From JAGPCK01 sp041675505 (GTDB taxonomy: Bacteria; Bacteroidota; Bacteroidia; UKL13-3): a DNA stretch of 64,000 nucleotides. The stretch is taken from the NCBI GenBank assembly GCA_041675505.1, contig JBAYTR010000014.1, positions 1 to 64,000 of the forward strand. The letters run 5' to 3'. A program made the position numbers and the translations under genes. Positions 23,856-32,200 of this stretch are shown in pieces. The first letter of the stretch is position 1; each line of letters starts with the position of its first letter. The notes under the pieces were generated by a model. That model was not told the origin of the DNA. It was given only the letters and a program-made list of their open reading frames with translations, and made no database searches.

Positions 23856-23863
23856 CAAAATTA
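23856..23863 (-). promoter_or_regulatory. -7 box TAATTTTG of the sugar kinase-murQ operon
   Basis: Exact TAnnTTTG match; divergent from the box at 23900-23907, only 36 bp away. Confidence 0.6.
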
Positions 23864-23899
23864 AATTTTCCGCAATCAAAAAACAGGGTTGAATGGTTT

Positions 23900-23907
23900 T
23901 ATATTTG
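23900..23907 (+). promoter_or_regulatory. -7 box TATATTTG of the S41 protease gene
   Basis: Exact TAnnTTTG match, 38 bases before the ATG. Confidence 0.6.
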
Positions 23908-23945
23908 AACACTTGTGAATAACAAAATACTTACGGCATTTATCT

Positions 23946-25547
23946 ATGAATAAAAACTGGCAACCACTTATATATGGCCTTTTAATAGGATTGGGTGTAA
24001 CTATCGGGATGATTATGCGTCCTGCAGGTGCAGGCCGTTCCCTGTTACTTTCAGGCAGCAATAAATTTTCAGAAATAATTGACCTTGTAAATGCAGCCTA
24101 TGTTGATACGGTTAATTTTGAAGAATTAGAAAACGATGCGATAAATGAAGTATTACAAAAGCTGGATCCGCATTCAGTTTATATTCCGGCAAGTGAATTA
24201 AAGGCCGTGAATGAACCGCTCGAAGGAAATTTTGAAGGGATAGGAATTGAATTTAATGTAATAAACGACACCATTGTTGTGGTAACTCCCATTACAGGTG
24301 GCCCGTCTCATCAACTGGGCATTCAGGCCGGGGACCGTATTGTAAAGGTAAACGGCAAAAATGTAGCCCACATCAACATTAAGACAGATGAAGTAGTGAA
24401 ACTGCTCAAAGGTAAAAAGGGTACAGAAGTTAAAGTAAGCATTTACCGCAGTGGTTATGCTAAATTAATTGAATACACCATTGTGCGCAACACCATACCT
24501 ATTTACAGTGTAGATGCAGCTTACATGCTCAACAAACAAGCGGGATATATTAAAATCAGCCGCTTTGCTGCTACTACTTATGAAGAGTTCAAAGCTGCTT
24601 TACTGAAGTTAAAACAAAAAGGGATGCAACAGCTTGTTCTTGACCTGCGTGGCAATCCCGGAGGGTATTTAAGTGCCGCTACTGAGATTTGTGATGAACT
24701 GCTGGATGATGACAAGTTGATTGTATATACCAGCGGACGTACATCGCCCAGAGTGGATTACAGGTCAACACGGGAAGGATTATTTGAGCAAGGAAAGTTA
24801 GTGGTGCTTATTGATGAAGGAAGCGCTTCAGCCAGTGAGATTGTTAGTGGTGCAATTCAAGATTGGGACAGAGGAGTGATTGTTGGCAGAAGATCTTTCG
24901 GTAAAGGTTTGGTACAGGAGCCGTTTCAACTTAAGGACGGTTCAGCCGTTCGCTTAACTGTATCCAGGTACTATACTCCTTCCGGACGAAGCATTCAGAA
25001 ACCCTATGATGATGATGTAGATGCTTACGAGCATGAGATATTTGACAGGGATCAGTCGGTTGAAACAGAAAAAAAGGATACCTCTGATAAAGCTAAAAAG
25101 GTATACAAAACTCAAGCAGGCAGGATGGTATATGGAGGAGGAGGGATAAAACCTGATGTACAGAATCCTTTTGACACAGCCATTGCTTCGTCATTACTCA
25201 CACGGGTTTATGCTGAGGGTTTACTGAACAGATTTGTTTTTACCTATGCGGAAAAGAATAGAAAAGAATTAAAATCCTATTTGAGTTATTCAGAGTTTGA
25301 AAAAACGTTTGACTCGCGCAATCAACTGTTTGAACAGTTTCTGCAATACATCAAAAGTCAGAACATCTCTTTCAGTCAGGCAGATGTTGATCGTTCAGGT
25401 CAATGGATGAGTACTGTGCTTCGGGCTTTGCTGGCTCGTCAGCAATGGAAAGACGAAGGATATTATTATGTGTTGAACAAACAGGATAAAGCTGTAGCTA
25501 AAGCTTTGAATGCGTTGGGTGAATACGAGGCCCTGCTTAAACCTTAA
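23946..25547 (+). CDS. S41-family C-terminal processing peptidase (CtpA/Prc-like)
   Basis: A periplasmic, membrane-anchored serine protease of 533 residues. An uncleaved signal anchor (P-L-I-Y-G-L-L-I-G-L-G-V-T-I-G) is followed by a helical region, a PDZ domain (E-G-I-G-I-E-F ... I-Q-A-G-D-R-I-V-K-V-N-G, about 95-175) and the protease core: L-D-L-R-G-N-P-G-G, the nucleophile in D-E-G-S-A-S-A-S-E-I, and the general-base lysine in R-R-S-F-G-K-G-L-V-Q. A C-terminal ~130-residue helical extension is typical of the Bacteroidota members. Substrates are misfolded or tail-tagged envelope proteins by family. Its stop overlaps that of the convergent small lipoprotein by four bases. Confidence 0.93.
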   Translation: MNKNWQPLIYGLLIGLGVTIGMIMRPAGAGRSLLLSGSNKFSEIIDLVNAAYVDTVNFEELENDAINEVLQKLDPHSVYIPASELKAVNEPLEGNFEGIGIEFNVINDTIVVVTPITGGPSHQLGIQAGDRIVKVNGKNVAHINIKTDEVVKLLKGKKGTEVKVSIYRSGYAKLIEYTIVRNTIPIYSVDAAYMLNKQAGYIKISRFAATTYEEFKAALLKLKQKGMQQLVLDLRGNPGGYLSAATEICDELLDDDKLIVYTSGRTSPRVDYRSTREGLFEQGKLVVLIDEGSASASEIVSGAIQDWDRGVIVGRRSFGKGLVQEPFQLKDGSAVRLTVSRYYTPSGRSIQKPYDDDVDAYEHEIFDRDQSVETEKKDTSDKAKKVYKTQAGRMVYGGGGIKPDVQNPFDTAIASSLLTRVYAEGLLNRFVFTYAEKNRKELKSYLSYSEFEKTFDSRNQLFEQFLQYIKSQNISFSQADVDRSGQWMSTVLRALLARQQWKDEGYYYVLNKQDKAVAKALNALGEYEALLKP

Positions 25548-25759
25548 GGATTTACAGCATCATTGAGAATGGAATCATCAGGGATGTTTTTCATTTGCTC
25601 CTGAATAACTTGTTCCATGGAGTCCATCTTGGCCTCATCTGATTTTATTTGCTGTTCAATCAACTCCTGTTGTTTTGTTTCTTTCCCCGTTTCAGACGAA
25701 CAGGCGCTGAAAGAAGAAACCGCAAGAACTGCGGTGATGCAAAAAATGAAATGTTTCAT
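25544..25759 (-). CDS. Tiny predicted lipoprotein (71 aa)
   Basis: The signal ends in the lipobox S-F-S-A-C (Cys20). The mature part is about 50 residues, acidic and glutamine-rich and predicted as one amphipathic helix (Q-Q-E-L-I-E-Q-Q-I-K-S-D-E-A-K). It resembles Lpp-like or surface helices only in general form. It lies after the terminator that follows the neighbouring small lipoprotein gene, so its expression depends on readthrough or an unseen promoter; a perfect palindrome TTGACGTCAA sits 14 bases upstream of the ATG. Confidence 0.7.
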   Translation of the reverse strand: MKHFIFCITAVLAVSSFSACSSETGKETKQQELIEQQIKSDEAKMDSMEQVIQEQMKNIPDDSILNDAVNP

Positions 25760-25772
25760 ATGATTTTCTTTG

Positions 25773-25782
25773 TTGACGTCAA
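25773..25782. promoter_or_regulatory. Perfect 10-bp palindrome TTGACGTCAA upstream of the 71-aa lipoprotein gene
   Basis: Located between the terminator at 25792-25815 and the ATG at 25759. It could be an operator; function not shown. Confidence 0.35.
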
Positions 25783-25785
25783 GTC

Positions 25786-25815
25786 AAAAAAAAAGAGTGC
25801 TATACGGCACTCTTT
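25786..25815 (-). terminator. Rho-independent terminator of the 81-aa lipoprotein gene
   Basis: Nine-base-pair stem AAAGAGTGC / GCACTCTTT with a 6-nt loop; on the minus strand it is followed by a T run. Confidence 0.85.
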
Positions 25816-25837
25816 CCTTCTGTTTTTCAGCTTTCGC

Positions 25838-26083
25838 TTAGTGAGCAGCTTCAGCTGGAGCAGCTTCAGTAGCAGCAGCTGTAGTGTCAGCAGCTGATGA
25901 ATCTGTAACCATTTCTTCAGCGGCTTGCATAGCAGCATCAATTGAATCCTGCATAGCTGTAGCGGCTTCGATTGAATCCTGAATGCGTTTTTCGTCAGCT
26001 TTGGCTTTTTCTTCAGCTGAAGGACCACAAGCTACGAATGCGAAAGTAGAAGCAAGAGCTAATACTGATAATACTTTTTTCAT
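25838..26083 (-). CDS. Tiny alanine/glutamate-rich lipoprotein (81 aa), probably abundant
   Basis: From the ATG giving M-K-K-V-L-S-V-L-A-L-A the product is 81 residues with lipobox F-V-A-C-G (Cys19). The mature part is strongly helical and low-complexity: A-E-E-K-A-K-A-D-E-K-R-I-Q-D-S-I-E-A-A repeated with Q-D-S-I-D-A-A-M, then an Ala/Thr/Pro tail. A complete promoter (TTG-N19-TATTTTTG) and a strong terminator flank it, as for highly expressed single genes. Many Bacteroidota encode such short Ala/Glu-rich lipoproteins; a structural envelope role is inferred only. Confidence 0.82.
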   Translation of the reverse strand: MKKVLSVLALASTFAFVACGPSAEEKAKADEKRIQDSIEAATAMQDSIDAAMQAAEEMVTDSSAADTTAAATEAAPAEAAH

Positions 26084-26121
26084 CTTGGTTTGAAATTTAA
26101 TGATTGTTAGCAAATTGGCTG

Positions 26122-26151
26122 CAAAAATAAAGGTGTTTTCGACAAATGCAA
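26122..26151 (-). promoter_or_regulatory. Complete promoter TTG-N19-TATTTTTG of the 81-aa lipoprotein gene
   Basis: -7 box 26122-26129 and TTG at 26149-26151 with 19-bp spacing; leader about 30 nt. Confidence 0.75.
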
Positions 26152-26159
26152 TAGGAAAG

Positions 26160-27473
26160 TTATTTTTTTCTGAAAAAAAGTTTCATGCTCACTCCTTTAA
26201 AATCGTAGTGTTCACGTAATTGGTTTTCAATGTATCGTTTGTATGGCTCACGAATGTATTGGGGCAGGTTACAGAAAAACGCAAACTGAGGGTAAATTCC
26301 GGGGAGTTGTGTGCAATACTTTATTTTCACAAACTTGCCTTTAATTGCAGGTGGTTGGTACTTGGCTGTAACTTCCTGAAGGAAATCATTCAGCTTATGG
26401 GTAGTAATTCTACGCGATCTGTTTTCGTATACCTGCAGGGCGGTTTCAATGGCTTTGTGGATACGTTGTTTGGTAGTGGCTGATGTAAATACTACAGGAA
26501 CGTCATTTAACGGAGCCAGCTTTTCCAGAATCATTTTTTCATAATCGCGGGAGGTATTGGTTTCTTTCTCCATTAAATCCCACTTATTCACCAGAATCAC
26601 TACACCTTTGCCGTTTTTATGTGCCAGGTAATAAAGATTCAAATCTTGAGAATCAAGACCTTGTGTAGCATCTATCATCAATATAACTATATCGGCTTGC
26701 TCCAGCGTTCGCAGAGAACGCATTACGGAGTAAAATTCAATGTCCTCTTTAACTTTTCCTTTTTTACGGATACCTGCTGTATCCACCAGTATGAATTCTT
26801 TGCCAAAAGCGTTGTAATGGGTGTCTATTGAATCGCGCGTTGTGCCGGCAATTTCTGTTACAATGTTGCGCTCCTGTCCCAACAGCGCATTAATCAGAGA
26901 TGACTTGCCTACATTAGGTCGGCCAACAATGGCAATACGTGGCATTTTTTGCGCAGGCTCATCCGCGATAACAGGTTCGGGAAGGTGTTTCATGATATCT
27001 TCCAACAACTCGCCTGTGCCACTTCCTGAAACTGAGGATAGCGGATACAGGTGCTCGAATCCTAGAGCGTGAAACTCATGCATATCAAGATACCGCTCGT
27101 TGTTGTCAACCTTATTTACCACCACAAATACAGGTTTCTTTGACCTGCGCAGCAAGTCGGCCATCTGATCGTCTAAATCAGTGATACCTGTTGATACGTC
27201 TACCATGAATAAAATTACTGCTGATTCATCCACAGCAATTTTTACCTGGTTGGCAATTTCTTTTTCAAAAACATCGTCACTGCCGGCAACAAAACCTCCG
27301 GTGTCCACCAGTAAAAACTCGCGGTTTTGCCATTCAGCTACACCATAATGGCGGTCACGTGTTACACCACTGAAATCGTCTACAATGGCTTTACGCTCAC
27401 CTACAAGACGGTTGAACAGGGTTGATTTCCCCACATTTGGACGGCCCACAATGGCCACGAGATTACTCGACAT
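26160..27473 (-). CDS. der: GTPase Der (EngA), ribosome biogenesis
   Basis: A double GTPase needed for 50S ribosome assembly. The 437-residue protein has two G domains in tandem: G-R-P-N-V-G-K-S-T (about 9-17) with D-T-G-G and N-K-V-D, then a second G-R-P-N-V-G-K-S-S (about 180-188) with D-T-A-G and N-K-W-D, followed by a C-terminal KH-like domain ending F-K-G-V-S-M-K-L-F-F-R-K-K. It starts 12 bp after era and belongs to the same minus-strand operon, a natural pairing of ribosome-assembly GTPases. Confidence 0.97.
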   Translation of the reverse strand: MSSNLVAIVGRPNVGKSTLFNRLVGERKAIVDDFSGVTRDRHYGVAEWQNREFLLVDTGGFVAGSDDVFEKEIANQVKIAVDESAVILFMVDVSTGITDLDDQMADLLRRSKKPVFVVVNKVDNNERYLDMHEFHALGFEHLYPLSSVSGSGTGELLEDIMKHLPEPVIADEPAQKMPRIAIVGRPNVGKSSLINALLGQERNIVTEIAGTTRDSIDTHYNAFGKEFILVDTAGIRKKGKVKEDIEFYSVMRSLRTLEQADIVILMIDATQGLDSQDLNLYYLAHKNGKGVVILVNKWDLMEKETNTSRDYEKMILEKLAPLNDVPVVFTSATTKQRIHKAIETALQVYENRSRRITTHKLNDFLQEVTAKYQPPAIKGKFVKIKYCTQLPGIYPQFAFFCNLPQYIREPYKRYIENQLREHYDFKGVSMKLFFRKK

Positions 27474-27485
27474 GTTTTTTATTTA

Positions 27486-28367
27486 TTAATCGGGATAACC
27501 GAATGATTTGAGGTATTTTTTTTCATCACGCCAGTTTTCGCGAACTTTAACGTACGTTTCCAGATAAACCTGCTTGCCGAAAAAGGCTTCCAGATCTTTG
27601 CGTGCGCCAATACCAATACGTTTCAAATTTTTGCCCTGTGCACCTATTACAATTGGTTTTTGCGAATCACGCAATACATAAATATCGGCATGTATACGGA
27701 TGATTTTTTCTTCTTCTACAAACTGCATAATGTCCACTTCACAAGAGTAGGGCAACTCTTCTTTGAGCAGAATAAATATTTTTTCACGAATGATTTCTGA
27801 TGCAAAAAAGCGTTCAGGCCGGTCAGTAAACTGATCTTTCGGATAGTATTCAGGCCCTTCAGGTAAAAGTTCCAGAATAGCCGGGAAAATATGTTGTACG
27901 TTAAAACTCTCTTTAGCTGAAACGGGAATTACTTTAACCGGATTGTATTTTTCCTGTAGCTCCTGTGTTCGGGCTACCACTTCTTCCTGAGTGGCAGAAA
28001 GGTCAATTTTGTTGAGTATGCAAATTACAGGCGCTTTGTTTTTACTCAAACGTTTTTCAATTTCCTCATTGTCGCCACGCTCGTCCCAGGCCGTTACATA
28101 TAGCACCACATCACCGCCCTGTAAACTTTCTTCTACGGCATTCATCATGCTTTCCTGCAACAAATATCTTGGTTTGATAATGCCGGGAGTATCAGAAAAT
28201 ATCACCTGGTAATCATCTGTGCTCACAATGCCCAGTATGCGGTGTCGGGTGGTTTGTGCTTTGGAGGTAATAATAGACAGCTTTTCACCCACCAGAATGT
28301 TGATGAGTGTTGACTTGCCTACATTTGGTTTGCCGATAATACTTACGAAGCCTGACTTGTGTGCCAT
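27486..28367 (-). CDS. era: GTPase Era, 16S rRNA maturation
   Basis: Binds the 3' end of 16S rRNA and monitors 30S assembly. The 293-residue protein shows G-K-P-N-V-G-K-S-T (G1), Q-T-T-R-H-R (switch I), D-T-P-G (G3), N-K-I-D-L (G4) and S-A-K-E (G5), and a C-terminal KH domain with I-G-A-Q-G-K-N-L-K-R-I-G. The frame stays open for another 35 codons upstream, but those would translate tRNA-fMet and its terminator, so the ATG before A-H-K-S-G-F is the start. It precedes der. The only intergenic DNA is the tRNA terminator. Confidence 0.97.
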   Translation of the reverse strand: MAHKSGFVSIIGKPNVGKSTLINILVGEKLSIITSKAQTTRHRILGIVSTDDYQVIFSDTPGIIKPRYLLQESMMNAVEESLQGGDVVLYVTAWDERGDNEEIEKRLSKNKAPVICILNKIDLSATQEEVVARTQELQEKYNPVKVIPVSAKESFNVQHIFPAILELLPEGPEYYPKDQFTDRPERFFASEIIREKIFILLKEELPYSCEVDIMQFVEEEKIIRIHADIYVLRDSQKPIVIGAQGKNLKRIGIGARKDLEAFFGKQVYLETYVKVRENWRDEKKYLKSFGYPD

Positions 28368-28375
28368 GGTTATAA

Positions 28376-28400
28376 ACAAAAAAGACCGCTCTCGCGGTCT
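28376..28400 (-). terminator. Terminator of tRNA-fMet, just upstream of era
   Basis: AGACCGC / GCGGTCT stem with 4-nt loop followed on the minus strand by TTTTTTG. It ends only a few bases before the era ATG. Confidence 0.85.
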
Positions 28401-28414
28401 CGTTCTTAATTTAG

Positions 28415-28486
<72 letters not shown>

Positions 28487-28557
28487 ATTTTATATTTTTA
28501 TGTTCAACGAACTTTCTAAGAACTAAACCTGAAGCATTTCGCTTCGATTTGGGGATG

Positions 28558-28588
28558 CAAATATAGGCTTTTTACAGGATAAACCAAA
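28558..28588 (-). promoter_or_regulatory. Complete promoter TTTG-N19-TATATTTG of tRNA-fMet
   Basis: -7 box TATATTTG (28558-28565) and TTTG at 28585-28588 separated by exactly 19 bp; a textbook match to the Bacteroidota primary-sigma promoter. Confidence 0.85.
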
Positions 28589-28606
28589 CGGATTGTTTAC
28601 AGGCAT

Positions 28607-28631
28607 AAAAAATCCTGCACAAGGCAGGATC
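28607..28631 (-). terminator. Terminator of the 44-aa exported peptide gene
   Basis: ATCCTGC / GCAGGAT stem (28612-28630) with a 5-nt loop, followed on the minus strand by TTTTTTA. Confidence 0.85.
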
Positions 28632-28675
28632 TTTTACTCATTAAATATTAAACCTGAACTATTAGCTATGCTGTG

Positions 28676-28810
28676 TTATTTGGAAAGAGTCATTGCACTA
28701 TGGGGCGTGGTTTTTTGCAAACTGTTAACGGCATTAATACTAAATGCACTTACTAGTAATAAAAGGAAAACTACTGCTTTTACTTTGTTCATTTCAATTC
28801 TGGTTTTCAT
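28676..28810 (-). CDS. Small exported peptide (44 aa), previously easy to miss
   Basis: A minus-strand frame of 44 codons with ATG preceded by AAAGGAG seven bases upstream, a rare good Shine-Dalgarno in this window. The peptide is M-K-T-R-I-E-M-N-K-V-K-A followed by a hydrophobic core (V-V-F-L-L-L-L-V-S-A-F-S) and cleavage site I-N-A, leaving a 17-residue mature peptide rich in T, S, K and H with no Cys. A strong terminator follows 45 bp after the stop. The internal ATG at codon 7 also gives a signal peptide. Function unknown; size and export suggest a secreted peptide or a small membrane protein. Confidence 0.65.
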   Translation of the reverse strand: MKTRIEMNKVKAVVFLLLLVSAFSINAVNSLQKTTPHSAMTLSK

Positions 28811-28910
28811 ATGCGCTCCTTTCTTTTTTACCATAGACAACGAAAACTTTACCAAATGATGTATTACTGAATAAATATTTTTTAAATTATTGACTATCAG
28901 ATATAAAAAA

Positions 28911-29297
28911 TCACGTGCAGAGTCCTTCCAGATGTTCTGTATTTAAGGGTTTATGTATAAATTTTATGATGTTTTGATAGGATTCAGATTTTTTTTTGTC
29001 TTCCGGATTTATACTGGAAGTAAGAATAACTACTTTGGTATCAGGAAAATAGTGCCGGAGATCGCGATTAAAAACATCCAGAAATTCCCAACCATTCATT
29101 CCGGGCATATTCAAGTCAAGAAAGATAAGTTGGGGGCTTTTCATTTCGGATTCTTTCAGGTTTTCAAAATAATTTAGTGCTTTTTTTGCGTCCTCGCAGG
29201 TATCAATTAATTCGGCAAAGCCTGCTTTTTTAATTGTATAGGAACAAAGCATCAAAGTAATTTGATCATCATCAATACAGAGTACTTTCTCAATCAT
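28911..29297 (-). CDS. Single-domain response regulator (CheY/Rcp1-like)
   Basis: The 128-residue protein is a receiver domain alone: C-I-D-D-D (acidic pocket), phospho-acceptor in F-L-D-L-N-M-P (Asp61), L-T-S-S (Thr switch) and H-K-P-L (Lys). With no output domain it works by protein contact or as a phosphate sink/relay. It overlaps the 3' end of the nine-PAS kinase by 8 bp and is the natural partner of that kinase. Confidence 0.92.
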   Translation of the reverse strand: MIEKVLCIDDDQITLMLCSYTIKKAGFAELIDTCEDAKKALNYFENLKESEMKSPQLIFLDLNMPGMNGWEFLDVFNRDLRHYFPDTKVVILTSSINPEDKKKSESYQNIIKFIHKPLNTEHLEGLCT

Positions 29298-32200
29298 TGC
29301 GTTTGAAAGTTAATGTGAAAGTGGTGCCTTTATTCTCTTTGCTTTCTACTTCTATGTTGCCTCCAAGGGAACTTAGTTGTGATTTAATAAGATAAAGGCC
29401 TATTCCTTTACCGTCTTTGTTGGTATGAAACCTCTGAAACAGTCCGAAGACTCTGTTCCGAACTCGGTCAGCATCGAACCCTGAACCATTATCAGTGTAT
29501 TTTATCATAATGCATTCCGGCCGGATATATGATTTTATTTGTATGTGGGGAGGTCTATTGGTAGCTTTGTATTTAATTGAATTTGTAATCAAATTAAGGA
29601 AGATACTTTCCATGTATGATGGAGAAAAATGAACTGTATCAACTTCACTGAAATCCGTATCAATAATTACCTGATTTTCTTTTATCAGGATACTTAGTGA
29701 GCCTAATATTTTATCCAGGATATCATTGAACTTGATTTTTTGTTGGCTGATTTGTGTAGTCTCTTTTAATAGCAGGATTTTTATTAAACTGTCTAACGTT
29801 TCATTGAGTTGATAAGTCGAAGTTTTAAATCCTTCAATCAGTTTTTTGTTTAATTCATCCATATCTTCCGGTACTTCCAGTAAGTTGGCAATAGCAACAA
29901 GATTTGTAAGCGGAGAGCGTAGATTGTGAGATGTTATATAGGTAAATTGTTTCAGGTCGTTGTTGTTTTCAGTAAGTTCCTTGATAAGAAACTCGCGTTC
30001 ATTTTTAGTTTCTACCTCATGAGTTATATCGGTTTCTATGGCAAAGAAACCCTCTACCTTATCATGACTATTTACAAGAGGTTGACATTGGATTTTTATC
30101 CAATAAGGCGTTCCTGATTTGGTATAGTTGATTATTTCAACATCAAAAGGTTGTTTGTTTTTAAGGGACTCACTCATTAGTTTGACCATGTTTGGGTCAG
30201 TATCTTTACCTTGCAGTAACTTTCCGGGCTTTTGCCCCGTTAGCTCATTAAGCTTGTAGCCGCTTATTTGTTCAAAAGCACGGTTTACCCACAATATTTT
30301 CCCTTCAATATCAGTAATCACAGCCCCGTTGATTGTTTCCCGTGCAATTAAAGATAACTTCCTTATCTCATTTTGTGAATCTATGATATCTGTAATATCA
30401 CGTGCAGAACAAATGAGTCTGGTACACTCATTATTTGTATCAAACAGTGGAGTTGCTGAAAGTATTGCAGTTCTTGTGCCTTTAGGATAGTGGTAGGTTT
30501 GTCTCCATGTTACAGTTGTTTTCTTTGCAATTGCCTCTTTGTATTTTCTCACCTCTAATTCACGTGCTGTGGAATCAATTGCTTCATCAACGTATTTGCC
30601 TATTCTTTCATTTAAATCCAAACCTGTGAATTTAGTAAAAGCGTAATTGATGGTTACATACTTTAGCTTGAAACCCGGTTCTATGTCTAGTACATAAATT
30701 ACATCAGAAACAGTATTGAAAACTTGTTCCAGCATTTGCTGGCCGGCTTTTAGCTTTTCATCAGCTTCTACTTGCTTTGTAATGTCACGAGAAACACTAA
30801 GTACGCTTATTTTTTGTGTAGTATTCTCTTTAAACCCAACAGAATTACTTTCTAACCAACGTAAGGTGCCGTTTAATCCTATTATTCTGAAACGTTCCAT
30901 TGAGTTTTCGCCCGATAGAGCCTTTTGGTGCTGAAGCTTATATATTTCTCTGTCTTCTGTATGCACAATATCCAAGGCATATTTCCCTTGTATATCATCC
31001 AGCGATGAGGCTTCAATCATATTAAGCCCGGCAGGATTCATTTCCAGTATGCGGCCACTTGCATCAACAATCTTTATACATTCCGGCTCACTTTCCAGTA
31101 TAGTTTTAATTCTACTTTCACTTTGTCTGAGTTTTGATTCATATTCTGTCCTCTCAGTAATATCTACCATTATGCTTACGTTAAAATTTTCTCGCACTCG
31201 TATAGCCTGGTAAAGCGTACTGACTAGCTTGCCTGATTTGTTATAGAAATGAAACTCCCCTTGGTCTACGCCTTTGTTTATATATTCCTTATATAATTCT
31301 GAACCTGGTTTATGCGAGGCCACTTTCAGATCCTTTACTCCCATGTTCAGCATTTCTTCTTTAGTGTACCCGAAAAGGTGGCATGTGTATGGGTTTACAT
31401 CAAGATATTTTCCTTCATCATCAGCTACAATAATTGCAGTAATAGAGTAATCAAATATAGTACGCAGGTATTCTTCACTTCGTTGCAGAGCTGTTAGATT
31501 CGCCTTTTCTTTGGTAATGTCGGTACGTATAGCAATAAACTGAAGAGGTTGCCGGCTGTTACTATCATTGAAAGGCACAATGGATGTTCTTACCCAATAT
31601 AATGTTCCATCTTTTCTTTTGTTGCAAATGTCACCGTGCCACACTTCGCCAGCGTAAATGGTTTTGTACATGTGCTCAAAAAAAGACTTAGGGTGAATAC
31701 CTGAGTTTATAATACGATGATTTTGTCCTATGAGTTCTTCGCGGCTGTATCCGCTTATTTCACAAAACTTGTCATTCACGTATATGATGTTGGCCCGAGC
31801 ATCAGTAACAGCAACAATGGAATGCTGATCAAGTGCAAATTTTTGATGATTAAGTTTGTTGAGTGACTCCTGAATAGTTTTCGCAGAAGTGATAACTTCT
31901 GTTATATCATGTACGTTGCCGATTAGATGCGTACAATGCCCCTCTTCGTTAAACATAGGGTTAACACGTACAATACCTGTTTTTTCAATGCCTGAATAAG
32001 TAGTGGTTTCTTTCCATTCAACGGATTTGCCCGTGGCAATCGCCTCAGCATATTTTTTGTGAACAAGTGTAAGTGATGGCTCAGGTATAATTTTGTGCGT
32101 GTAATGTCCTATTATTTCTTCTTTCGAGTGCCCGGTAGATTGACAAAAGGCGTCATTTACACTTACAAATTTGAATTTATCAGAAGACTCTACCTCTAGT

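Noticed and set aside
28593..28859. 88-codon plus-strand frame
   Set aside because: It runs antisense through the 44-aa exported peptide gene and the tRNA-side terminator hairpin, with no motif of its own.
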